From the NCBI GenBank assembly GCA_000277445.1, contig AJWJ01000170.1, forward strand, positions 1-42,350: 42,350 bases of DNA, read 5' to 3'. The notes under the pieces were generated by a model. It saw only the letters and a list, made by a program, of their open reading frames with translations, did not search any database and was not told the DNA's origin. Made by a program: the position numbers and the translations under genes. The number at the start of each line of letters is the position of its first letter. The first letter of the stretch is position 1. Shown one piece after another: positions 32,325-42,350 of this stretch. The DNA comes from Polysphondylium violaceum (lineage: Eukaryota > Evosea > Eumycetozoa > Dictyosteliales > Dictyosteliaceae).

Positions 32325-35300
32325 TTATTGGAGTGGATTTAAAAATGTTAAGTTTGGATTAGGACCTTCATATGTAGGTGATTGATCCAAGTATGAGGGA
32401 TTTTGTAATACTTTGTTAACCAATTGACTATAAGTAAGCTTTGAACCACCATTATTATATTGTTCAGAGATGGCTGTATTGATACATTCTAGAAAACTAA
32501 GTGAGAGTTGGGAATTGGTTTTCATTTTACCTGCAGCAAGAGATGAAATTGCATTGATATTCCAAGGATATGGTGGAGTTGGCCCAGAATTATAAACTGC
32601 GAGTTCATGACTGTAATCACAATCAAAAAGATAGGAAAGATTTATACCCTCGACAACTTTGTTAAATAAAGCTTGAAATGCATGGAAATAAAAAAATTCT
32701 AAACTAACGTAAGATTGGGTAAGAAGAACCAATCCACCATACCATTTATCTTCTTCTGTTCGACCCCATGGCATTGAAGTCCAACCTCTACCAACGAAAC
32801 AAAAGTAAATTGAATCACCTGCAACGATTTCTGATTGAAGCCAATTGATTTGGGATTTGATGTTGTTGAGATTGGGACCAATATAACCACTTGGTGAAGG
32901 TTCAGTAGTACTCTCTGACAATATTTTAATATTATCTCTTGTTAAATATCCAGCAGTAATCAAAGCTTGTGCATGTTGTTGCGCATGGTATTCAGCATCG
33001 CTTAATCTTCCAGAAAGACTTTTAACATAAGAACATGATACAATTAATGCACGTTTGATAGGTGTTGCACCGATTCTTGGTCTTGGTGATTGTGAGAATG
33101 CTGGTGGAATGGAATACTTGTGTCCAATAGCTAGTTGTTTAGGAAGTGTTGAGGTAGGATTGGAGAGTTTATAATATTCCTCAAACAATGGAACTGCAAA
33201 AATTGCATCTCTACCAATTCTTTTATTATCGAAAGGTGCTGATAAAAGTTTGGTTATTCTCTTTGGCTCCCATGATGAAATTGAAATAAATGATGAGTGT
33301 TTACATCTTAATTCATGGGCACTGGATGATGCAATACCTTTACAACCAATCATAGCAAATGATGATAAATGATCATCAAACAATGATCCTCCAATCATTC
33401 TAAATGCAGATTTCATATAATACTCTGTGATTGGATCGCTAATTTTGCCAAACTCCTCTTGTACTGCAACAATTACCAATGTTGATTTTGAAAGATTATT
33501 AATGAAATTAAAGAAACTGAACCATTCATTCTGGTCTTTAATAACATTGAATTGATGTACGAACGGGGTTATTTCATCTGGTCTAATTGTAACAATATTT
33601 AAACCATCAATAGAAGGAGTAGAGCCATTCTCACCAATTACAATAGATCCATCAATTTCTATTTTAGCTAATGCGTTTGAACCAGATTTAGCTTGAACAT
33701 TAATATTATGACCTTCAACTTTATCAAATAAATACTTTAATGGATATCTAAGAGACGCTGTTGTTTTAATCTCACCATTACCATCGACATAACTGTTAAA
33801 GGATTCATTATATAAAGGTTTAAATGATGTAGAACCACTATGTTTATCCAATATTTGACCAATGGAGCAATAAGAATCATTTGGACCTAATGTATAGATG
33901 GAGTTACTTTCAGATTGATGTACTTTAATATCACCTTTAAAGTAATTTGAAATAGTTTTTTTAGCTCTTTCATTTAAATTTAATGTACCTTGACTTGAAA
34001 GACCGACAATAGAACCAACAGGTAAAGATTCAATAAACTGAGAGAGTTGATCAGATTCTTCTGATTCGATTGTATTAAAGTTTCTAGTATAGCTAATGGT
34101 GCCACTGAATGAATCTACTACCAATACATTCATACCAGTATTATTAATAAATGGTACTTTGGTTCCATTAATATAAAACTCAGATTCACCAGATTTATTA
34201 TTCTAAATATTATATTTAAATTGTTAGATTTATTATTTATTTATATAGAGATACAGATAAATTATAAATAAGTTAATATTACTTACATAAGAAACAACTT
34301 TGATATCAATAAAAGGTTTGACTAAAGTACCTTTGAAATTAAAGTTAGAACATACTGAAACAGGACCAATGGTTGAAATATCTTCTGGAGCACTTCCACT
34401 TGGTGAACCTTTTCTACCTATCAAAGAAAATGATGATGCACCGGTGATACCACTACCACTACAAGATCCAAGAGTATAGAGTGCATTTGTTAAGGTCGAA
34501 GGGGTAGTAAATCCACTTGGTAATTTAGATGCAGAGAGGATGGCCAAGTTTCCAGTTGGAATAGCGTTAATAGCATCAACCAAGCTTTGGACAGAAGTTA
34601 GAGTTAATTGTTCGTTACCATTGACAGGTATATCAAAATATTGGAGCATACTTAAAGTACCATCATTTTCATCAACATCTCCAAGTACAAAACCGTAAAA
34701 TGACTTGTTGGACTTGAGATCAATGTCATCAATGATAAATAGATTGTTGTATGAGGTCACTGCTGTGGTGTTGTTAGAAAAGACGGAGAGGTAAATGTTA
34801 CCATCGTCATCGTTTTCATATTGATAATTTGCATTATCATCAACAACAGTATAAAAGTAATAACCAACACTAATGTCTCTTGTTGTTGTTGCTTCAATAA
34901 CAGAGTTTACATCTTCTTTTCTCCCAAACAAGTACCAACATTTGTTATTAGCGTTATTATAAAAATCAGAGATAAACTTACTACCAAACTTTTTAATTTG
35001 ATTAACGTTGTCCAAAGTAAAGTTGTACTTGGTTTCTCCATAAGTAAAGATAAGAGTCAAAGCAGATTCATCTATACTATCCAAAAAATCGGAAAATTGT
35101 TCACTAATTGTTGGCTCTGGATTACTTGGATTTGGTGCTGGATTGGGAGCATTTGTATTAAAGGTTTTAATGGTCTCTACTTGATTATATTTATTAAAAG
35201 TAATAACATTCATGCCAGTAGATATATTTAGGGATACTGGTCTACCATCAATTAAAAGAGTTGGTTTGTTTGAATATGAGTTATAGGTGGTAATTTGAAT

Positions 35301-35777
35301 GGTTTTGGTATTCCAACTTTTACTTTGAGCAATCTCCATCTCGATTTCAATTGAAAGAGAGTCTGTTGATTTACCGAAAACTTCAGTTGCTTGACCCACA
35401 GGTTGGCCTTTATAACCGATGAGGCAATAGTTTGGATTTGTGGCACTAACATTTGATATTTTAGAACCACCAAAATACTGGAAGGTGCTATACACCAAAG
35501 ATTTGTATGTTTGGGGAATAGGAAGATCACCAACAATTATAACCATGACAGAGCATCCTATTTTTATATTGTCAACATAATTCATAAAGCTTTGAACATT
35601 TGCTGCAGAGGATACATCAAAGCTATTAAAAGTAAATGGAAATAATAATTCTTTTTGGTCCATTACCCACATATTGATCCGATTTGCAGTGATTGGATAA
35701 TATTGATCTTCTCGTAGTACTTTAATGAATGATTTTTGTACAGTAGTGGCTGAACATAACTTTATAACTATAGGCAT
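32325..35777 (-). CDS. Multi-ILEI/FAM3-like protein with degenerate caspase-like C-terminal domain (paralogue A)
   Basis: Two minus-strand exons, 35777-34287 and 34202-32325, join in phase 0 to 1,122 residues. There is no signal peptide. About five copies of an ILEI/FAM3-like module fill residues 1-800. Each has a G-x-N-V-[VIL] strand (GMNVITFNKYN, GMNVLVVDSF, GLNIVTIRPD), then a phi-x-phi-Phe-[ND]-[TI] segment, a helix, and the ending LIG-x-KG-x-x-x-GSA-x-E (LIGYKGQPVGQATE, LIGRKGSPSGSAPE, MIGCKGIASSSAHE). From about 878 a caspase/metacaspase-like domain follows: KRALIVSCSYVKSLSGRLSDA, NIKSQINWLQSEIVAGD, SIYFCFVGRG, LSYLFDCDYSH. The catalytic His position is Arg969 and the Cys is out of register (Cys1025), so activity is doubtful. 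It is divergent from paralogue B. Fold assignments rest on motif reading. Confidence 0.7.
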
Positions 35778-36424
35778 TTTAAATGTATATTTATCGACTC
35801 TTCTTTAATAACTTTCAATACATATATTTACTACACAATGAGTTTTTATGTTGTAACTAAAAAAAAAAAAACCAATTGATTTTTAAATAAAATGACTCAA
35901 ACGAGCAAGCGAGCAATCAAGAAGCAAAGGAATAAGAACACAGCATACCCCTCTAATCTATCTAGAGCCCTCTCTTTTTGGAAACAATTGAAATAGTGTC
36001 ATTCTCTTTTCTTTATTCAAAACGAAAAAGATTTTTTTCCTTCACATAAAAATTCACGAAAAAATTTTTTATATTGTTTTAGAAATAAATATCTTACTCG
36101 TTTTTTAACAGTTTTGATAAAGATAAGACTCTGGATATACATATTCGTTCTAAAAAGATTTCTTTGGAGTTTCCCACTGACAGTTATTTGAATTTCGTTT
36201 TAAAACGAGCGAGTGCAACAATTTGATTGGGTCAATGGATACTTGTTATTTTCTTTGGTTTCGACTCTTATTCCTTTTTTTTAGGGTAAAAAAAAAAAAG
36301 AGTAACAATTTCTTTATTTTTTTTTTTATTTATTTTATTCATTCACATCACAATAGTCATCATATATCTTTCAAAATTTGTTTTTAATAGACTATTCTAC
36401 TATTATAATTTAAAAAAATTGGAA
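35778..36424. promoter_or_regulatory. Divergent promoter of the ILEI/caspase-like pair
   Basis: 647 bp between the two start codons. A palindrome CGTTTTAAAACG sits at 36196-36207 and runs into GAGCGAG. CTCGTTTT at 36097-36104 and AAAACGAG at 36202-36209 are inverted copies. A similar CGAGCAAGCGAGC stands at 35902-35914 next to TGACTCA (35893-35899). These GC-bearing motifs stand out in AT-rich DNA and may be shared control sites. T/A tracts precede each start. Confidence 0.5.
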
Positions 36425-39400
36425 ATGAGTCAAAGCATAACTATTGATAGTGGCAAAATAGTGTATGATGATACTATCTTTAATTTCTTGGCCACAAATT
36501 GTAATGTGTTTATTTTTTCGCCAAACAATGAACCACCATTTATTTGTAGAAATTTTGAACTCCAAAATGAGGAAGTAGCAAAAGAATTGATTGCATTTAT
36601 TGATAGTGCTCCCATTGGTTACTTGGTGATGGCAAATCTAATTAATGCTTACTATATGTCTGACAATATTAAAATTGCTTTTGCTAGTATTGGTAGTGCA
36701 AATATATTTAGATATAATTATATAGATTCTGCATATAGTAAATTGGCAATCATTGGATACAAAGGTTTAAGTATGGGAAGCGCACAAGAGTCATGGACTC
36801 CAAAAGTATCAATGAATCTTCCAGATCCCATTCCACCTCAGATGCAGTTTGTTGATTTTGGTGTTAAAAATTTAACTCCATTTTTCAATATAAATGGAAT
36901 TGAAATGAAATTAGCCTATGGAAATGGTCTAAATGTTGTCGTTTTAAATAGAAAACTTCAAATTATTTCTTTCAAATCATTTAATATTTTAATCAATAGT
37001 GCTACAAATTACTGGAGTTATCAAAGGATGATCAACTATTTAGAAGCTATCGATTCCGAATCAATCGTTTGCATTCTTTCTCAAAATTGGTCATACAGTA
37101 GCTCAAATGCAAATCTTAAAACTCTCTCTACTTATTTGAAAAACAATTTTAGGTGTACCTACTTTGACAAGTTTTTGGCAAACTTAAATTATAATTGGGT
37201 ATTTATGGGTAAATTAAACGAAGCTCCTTCTGTAGAATATACCAGTAAAGATTCAAACACTGCTAGATTTTATCCACCTCTTGATGGCTCTAATCCTGTT
37301 GATATATCGGTCTCTGCTTCATCATCAATCACCAATGAGGGAGGTTGTATAACTAGAGTTGCAGGAATTCAGTCAGGTGCCGTGAACACGTATGGTTTTA
37401 CCATGACTCTTGTTGATGATGTTTTAGGTGTTGTCATTGCACAATATGATATTATTGTAGATAATAATACAGGTTTACCAAATCAATTAACAATTGGTGG
37501 TGCTGTTGGTCTAATTCAAAATAATTTAGCACCTGGTACATTTGTTGTAATTGCATCAGCTACACTTCCTGATCCATTTACTATGAATTCTGATTTAATA
37601 AATGCTTTTAAAGCATTAGGTGCTTGTCAAGCTCACAAAATCTCAACAAAAACTTCATATGCTCTCATTGGTCGTAAAGGTGCTAGCCAAGGAAGTGTTC
37701 CCGAAATGATCTCATCCAATAGTACAGTGTCTTTGTATTCAACTTTTAATGTTGTAAATCCAATGGTAAAACCATATGTTGAAATTAAAGCTATATCTAA
37801 AGGTGTAAGTACTCTAAATTTACCAAATTACAACAGAATACTAATTGAAATTGTTATAAATAGTCAACATCTACAAGTGGATGGGCATATTTCAGTATTA
37901 ATAGTATACAAATACCATACATTGCTAATAAGGGATTCAATATGCTTACAATTAATGAAACTAGTGGTGAAATTATAGATATCGATTCATTTGATATTAC
38001 AATTTCTACTGAAGTGACCAGAATGATAACTAAGTTAAATGCTCTCCCAGATAAAAAATATGTTGCATTGGCTGTAAAAGATGTGGGCGCTCAGAATATA
38101 CCTAGTAATTTATTGTCGGTATTATCAAGCGTGTTAATGGTTTCTAATTTACAGAATAAGGTTACTGATGGCGCTTCATATTGTTGTATTAGTGTTGCTA
38201 GGAATCAATTCTCGACCGTAGAATCATATGAAACAACCAAACAAACGACAGTGTTTCAAAGACTACCAATTTTAAAGACAGTTTATCCAGAAGCCCAACA
38301 ATACAATTGTGTTAAAATTGATACATCTGCAAATATTCTTATTAGTTCCAACTCTTATGGTAGATTGATTGAAAATATGAAAATCTATAACTTTAAATCA
38401 AATGGACAAACGAATGCAAATTCAAATAATGCTACAACCATTTACGATTATATCTATTCCTTATCCATTGGTGATATCGTTATGATTTCTTGCACTGTAA
38501 AGATTTCTGTCACTGAAACATTAAAGAGAGCTATGGAGATGATTGGTGCATGTAAAATTGTTCACGCTATGAGACAAGCTTCTAATGCAGTTCGTTATTG
38601 TGTAATTGGAAGAAAGGGATGTGGTGTTGGTAATGCAATGGAGTACTATAATCTGGATATTGCTGATACCGGTATTGCTGAATCGGTTTCAATTGGTTAT
38701 AATGTCCCAATTTATCCATCAACCACAAACAATCTACAATCTGACCCTCCAGTTTTATCATTTGGAGGTCTTGCTTACTATGGAGTACCCCAATATAATC
38801 AAGATTTAAATGCAAATGTTCCAATCACTGTTGATGATTTTAATCGTGAAAGAGGAAATATTGTTGGAGCTATTCCTGCATTAAACCCAAAGATCTCCAC
38901 TCCTCAGAAAAGAAAACAAAGATATACAGTTACAATCTTTGCTATAATAACGGGTATTTCTTATGATAGAACCATACAGGAAATCGAGTTACCTCTTGCA
39001 ACTAAATATTCAAGATTGCAATATGTTAGATTGAGTAGATATTTGGCTGTTAGATATCCCGATACTCAAGATACCAAATACAACATTAACATAAGAACTT
39101 TAGTAGAAATTGAATCATGGAGAGTTCAAAATGTTGCTCTTCCAGTGTCAAATATAAGACCCACTATTACTAATTTAAAACTACTAATGGTGGCAGCAAA
39201 TCTAATACTAAAAAAAGGTGATGTATTTTACTTTTCTTTTGCTGGACACAGCTCTCTCCCAGCATCAATGGTGCCACAGTTAATGTTCTTGGATGAAGAT
39301 TCAGAATATTTTGTAGTTAGACTTGGAGGATTTCAGAATCTTATTAGAGTTGGCGGTGGTGTATCTGTTTCCAATAGCTATTTCACCTGTTTTAGTGCTG

Positions 39401-39915
39401 GTCAGATCTTGAACCCCGATAACTCCCTTATACAGTTTGAAACTATTCTAAATGGTAAACTAATGGCCATGTGTACCTGTGATAGAAATAATGTATCCAC
39501 TTTAATTCCTTATGTCAGATATGTAGACTATCTTTTAAATCTCGACTTGACATATGGAGAAATCTTTCAATCAATGTTTCCTATTGATCCAGCTCATCCT
39601 AATGCAATTCCACAATTATATGATTATTCCAACTGTACCAATAGACCTTTCCTCTGTCAAATTGCTTTACCTGATCCTGACCCAAACTCTAATGAGTTGA
39701 TAAGTAGAAATACTACATCAATGATGATTAATCCAAATGAAATAGAATTTAAATTGGCATCATTGATTGCATCAATTGTAGAATTAAATCCATCATTCAA
39801 CATTAGAGATGTTAATTTTGAAAAGGTATTTAAATTACTACATCAAATTGACTCCAATAACAAGTCTAAATCATCATCATCATCAACTGATCGTTTTAAA
39901 TATTTAGAAAACTAA
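36425..39915 (+). CDS. Multi-ILEI/FAM3-like protein with caspase-like C-terminal domain (paralogue B)
   Basis: Two exons, 36425-37804 (donor GTAAGT) and 37864-39915, join in phase 0 to 1,143 residues. Length, domain order and intron position match paralogue A (the intron follows VKPYVEIKAISKG here and VKPFIDIKVVSY there). ILEI/FAM3-like modules include GLNVVVLNRKLQIISFKSFN, IIGYKGLSMGSAQE, LIGRKGASQGSVPE, GFNMLTINETSGEIIDIDSF and VIGRKGCGVGNAMEY. The C-terminal domain (about 812-1060) reads RYTVTIFAIITGISYDR, ILKKGDVFYFSFAGHSS and NSYFTCFSAGQIL. His922 in AGH and Cys969 in TCFSAG fall where caspases have SGHG and SCHSG, so this copy may keep the dyad. There is no signal peptide, so it is probably cytosolic. 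The end is a Ser run. The start at 36425 is the first in-frame ATG. Confidence 0.72.
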
Positions 39916-40352
39916 CCTTACAAATACTCCCTTATCCTAAAACAAATAATAAAAATAATCGTAACTAATCATCTTTATATCCAAATTCTTTACTCTATTT
40001 GTATATTGTCTCATGAGTCTACATATTTGGATTGTGATAAAAAGGTAACAAATATTGAGAGATAATTACTAACTCTAAACGTTCACACAATGTCTGGGTT
40101 GTGTGAGTGTGAGGTGTGTGAGCTGCTAAGAATAATAATACAAGTTACATATGAGGGAGTTATGTCTGTGTGTCTGTGTGGGTGGGTCGTAGTAGGAAAG
40201 TGGCGACTTTTCTTATATTTTTTTATAATTTTAGTGGTATTTAAGAAAAAGCTATTTGCGAATCAAATATGGCTCTGAGTATCTTAAACACATATCATAC
40301 CTCTGGTATCGTAGATAGGCATTATTGAATCGAATCGTTGACTCATCCAACA

Positions 40353-40511
40353 AGTGTTTTTACAATGACTACTGCTATTGCTGATGTTGCATTTTCTCAC
40401 TTTACTTAGAAATCTTTGGTGTGTTTTTTTTTTAAAAATTTTTTACATTTTTAGCCGTTGGGAAATTTTTTTGAAAAAAATATCTTGATTGTTAACAAAT
40501 AAATTTGTTCT
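40353..40511. repeat. Deleted copy of the 25.9-26.2 kb segment
   Basis: 40353-40389 is identical to 25932-25968 (37 bp), then the sequence jumps to match 26090-26220 with a few substitutions and indels. The junction shares TTG, so 124 bp including the start codon of the source gene are missing. Confidence 0.85.
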
Positions 40512-40816
40512 CTATAAAGAAATTAAAAAATTTGTATAAAAATATATAGAAATAACTTTTTTCTAAATCTTTTATTTTCCTATATCTATTGAAATCTTTT
40601 TCATGTTATCCTTTTTTACCTTTTTTTCAAAAATCTAGTTTGAGTACAGATATTGATTGTGAAAAATAATTAAATTCGTTCTCCATATAGAAATTCTATA
40701 ATTTGTATAGAAATAACTTTTTTCTAAATCTTTTTTTTTTCCAAGATCTATTGAAATCTTTTTCAAAAAAAAAAATTGAAATCTTTTTCATGTCATCCTT
40801 TTTTACCCTTTTTAGT
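40482..40816. repeat. Imperfect tandem duplication, unit about 170 bp
   Basis: Unit 1 (about 40482-40628) and unit 2 (about 40651-40816) share, in order, TTGATTGT, AAATT(T/C)GTTCTC, AGAAATAACTTTTTTCTAAA, ATCTATTGAAATCTTTTTCA and ATCCTTTTTTACC. Unit 2 has an internal repeat of GAAATCTTTTTCA. The first bases of unit 1 are also part of the block copied from 26 kb. Confidence 0.75.
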
Positions 40817-40928
40817 AATTTTTTTTTTTTCGAAACTCGATTTTCAAAATCTATAAAAGATGAGTTATGAATTATCTTTCTCTTTTTTATTTTTCTTTCA
40901 TTTTACAAACAAAATATATATATAGAAA

Positions 40929-42274
40929 ATGGATAGTGAACCAAAAATTCAAGAGTATCACCCAGAACTTTTATTCAATTTACCTAAAAATTATGGTAGT
41001 GTTGGAAAACCAGTTAAAGGGGTATCAAATGTTTCAATGTTGTTTAGTGAATTGAGAATTAAAGATCTTACTTTAAAAAATAGAATTGTTTGTTCTCCAA
41101 TGTATGTTTTTATTAATAGATATTTAATAATAATAGATTTAGATATTTATTTAATAAAAAAAAATATAGGTGTATGTATAGTTGTGAGGATGGATTAATG
41201 AATGATTTTCATCTCGTACATTTGGGAAGTTTTGCCAAAGGTGGTTGTGGATTAATAGTATTTGAAGCCACTGCTGTCCAGTCAGAAGGAAGAATTACCT
41301 ATGCTGATTCTGGTCTATGGAATGATGCCCAAATTGGACCATTAAAGAGAATTAATGATTTTGTTCATAAATTTGATAGTGTATGTATAATTATAATATT
41401 CCATATAATTTAATTATTAATTAACAACAAATATTGGATTTAGAAAACATGTTTACAAATTGCACATGCAGGTAGAAAAGCATCTACTTATCCACCATTT
41501 CTTGGAATGAGAAATGTCACAATTCCAGCCGACGATATTAAAAACAGAGGATGGGATATCAAGGGTCCTTCAGCAGTGCCATGGGGCGAAGAGAGTTTGG
41601 TGCCAGCTGAAATGTCAATTGATGATATTCAAGAGACCATTGAAGCATTTAAAGCCACCACATTGAGAGCTATGGAAGCCGGTTTTGATGCCATTGAAAT
41701 TCATGGCGCTCACGGTTATTTGATCAGTAGTTTCCTCTCGCCAACCTCAAACAAGAGAACAGACAGATATGGTGGAAGTTTTGAGGGACGTGCTCAATTC
41801 CTCGTTGATATTGTCAGAGCAGTGCGTAGTGTTTTGCCAAGCTCGGTTCCTCTCTTTGTTCGTCTCAGTTGCGAAGAATGGGTCAAAGATGGCATTCACA
41901 TTGAAGACACTGTCCGTTTGGCCAAAATCCTCGAAACCATGGATGTCGATCTCCTCGATTGCTCGTCTGGTGGAAACTCTTCCAACCAAAAGATTGCCGG
42001 TGGTCCTCTCTACCAAGTACCCTTTGCAGAAAGAATTAAGTCCTCTACTCGTTTTCTTACCGGTGCCGTAGGTTTGATCAACAAGCCCAACGAGGCCGAA
42101 AAGATCCTCAGAGAGGATAAATGCGACCTCGTGTTCCTCGCCAGAGGTCTGCTCAGAGACCCATTTTGGGCTATTCACGCTGCCTATGAATTAGAGGTCG
42201 AAGTTGACAATTGTCTTCAATATAGTTTTGTCGATAAACGTTATATGCAAGGCCTCCGTTCCTCCATCCCTTAA
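40929..42274 (+). CDS. Old yellow enzyme family NADH:flavin oxidoreductase (YqjM-type)
   Basis: Three exons, 40929-41101, 41170-41380 and 41444-42274, join to 404 residues. FMN-binding barrel motifs run in order: LKNRIVCSPMCMYS (split by intron 1 inside Met58; YqjM-type Cys59), HLVHLGSFAKGGCGLIVFEAT, LQIAHAGRKAS, AGFDAIEIHGAHGYLISSFL with the substrate-binding pair His215/His218, SNKRTDRYGGSFEGRAQFL, VRLSCEEWVKDG, TGAVGLI and VFLARGLLRDPFW. It should reduce activated alkenes with NAD(P)H in the cytosol. The CMYS motif places it with the bacterial-type thermophilic-like OYEs rather than the plant OPR or yeast class. Exon 3 is clearly richer in GC and in C-ending codons than its neighbours, as seen in strongly expressed dictyostelid genes or in genes gained by transfer. 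The introns argue that it is long established. Confidence 0.92.
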
Positions 42275-42350
42275 ACACTCTGTCACTTTCCAAATAAATC
42301 AAATTGATTTTTGTGCACACCCCACACAATCTTAATTTTTCAAAAAAAAA
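42275..42350. other. 3' flank of the old yellow enzyme gene
   Basis: 76 bp after the stop with AATAAA at about 42293-42298, a likely polyadenylation signal. Confidence 0.5.

Larger units (their letters stand above)
39916..40928. other. Intergenic region with duplicated and tandem-repeat DNA
   Basis: 1.0 kb. The stretch 40080-40200 is GT-rich (TGTGTGAG, GTCTGTGTG) with a 62-codon frame that looks accidental. 40353-40511 is a copy of DNA from 26 kb, and 40482-40816 is an imperfect tandem duplication. The right end is the promoter of the old yellow enzyme gene. Confidence 0.65.

Noticed and set aside
40090-40278. 62-codon Cys-rich plus-strand frame
   Set aside because: It arises from GT-rich simple sequence and has no signal peptide or spacing typical of Cys-rich proteins.
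1-42350. CRISPR arrays, bacterial operons, rRNA genes, intact transposons
   Set aside because: None is seen. The repeats found are simple sequence or pairwise duplications, and no transposase, integrase or reverse transcriptase frames occur.

Overview
The window looks like nuclear DNA of a dictyostelid social amoeba. Intergenic DNA and introns are extremely AT-rich, proteins carry long Asn/Gln/Ser/Thr runs, introns are mostly 55-170 nt with GTATGT/GTAAGT-type donors and TAG acceptors, and the gene set is eukaryotic (condensin II, GATOR2, NASP, eRF1 methyltransferase, cathepsin Z, P450). The species cannot be named from the sequence alone. All exon joins below were derived by hand from splice consensus, frame continuity and family motifs.

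Layout. 50-2355 (+): leucine-rich repeats fused to a two-component receiver domain. 2473-3967 (-): NASP-type histone chaperone, head-to-head with 4373-7060 (+), the condensin II kleisin NCAPH2; they share a 405-bp promoter with an E2F-like site. 7943-13075 (+): WDR59, a GATOR2 subunit, preceded by a Gln-rich small ORF. 13767-15610 (-): cytochrome P450. 17243-19056 (-): HemK2/N6AMT1 eRF1 methyltransferase, whose last exon lies beyond an 852-nt intron. 20883-22068 (-): cathepsin Z with two micro-exons. 22573-22872 (-): small secreted LysM-like protein. 23918-26009 (-): unrecognised, probably dictyostelid-specific protein. 26762-29704 (+): DNase II with a 370-residue novel C-terminal extension, followed by decayed copies of its first exon. 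30645-31802 (+): unrecognised secreted protein. 32325-35777 (-) and 36425-39915 (+): a divergent pair of about 1,130-residue paralogues. 40929-42274 (+): YqjM-type old yellow enzyme.

The most unusual part is the divergent pair at 32-40 kb. Each protein appears to be a string of ILEI/FAM3-like modules ending in a caspase/metacaspase-like domain. One paralogue keeps candidate His and Cys at the catalytic positions and the other seems to have lost them, which suggests a protease/pseudoprotease pair under one promoter. The right half of the window (26-41 kb) also shows gene turnover: truncated DNase II exons, coding-like debris near 32 kb, and a copy of the 5' end of the gene at 26 kb reappearing at 40.4 kb with a microhomology deletion. 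Other oddities are two long hairpins, a G-quadruplex motif in AT-rich DNA, and a GC-richer segment near 20.2 kb that resembles gene debris.
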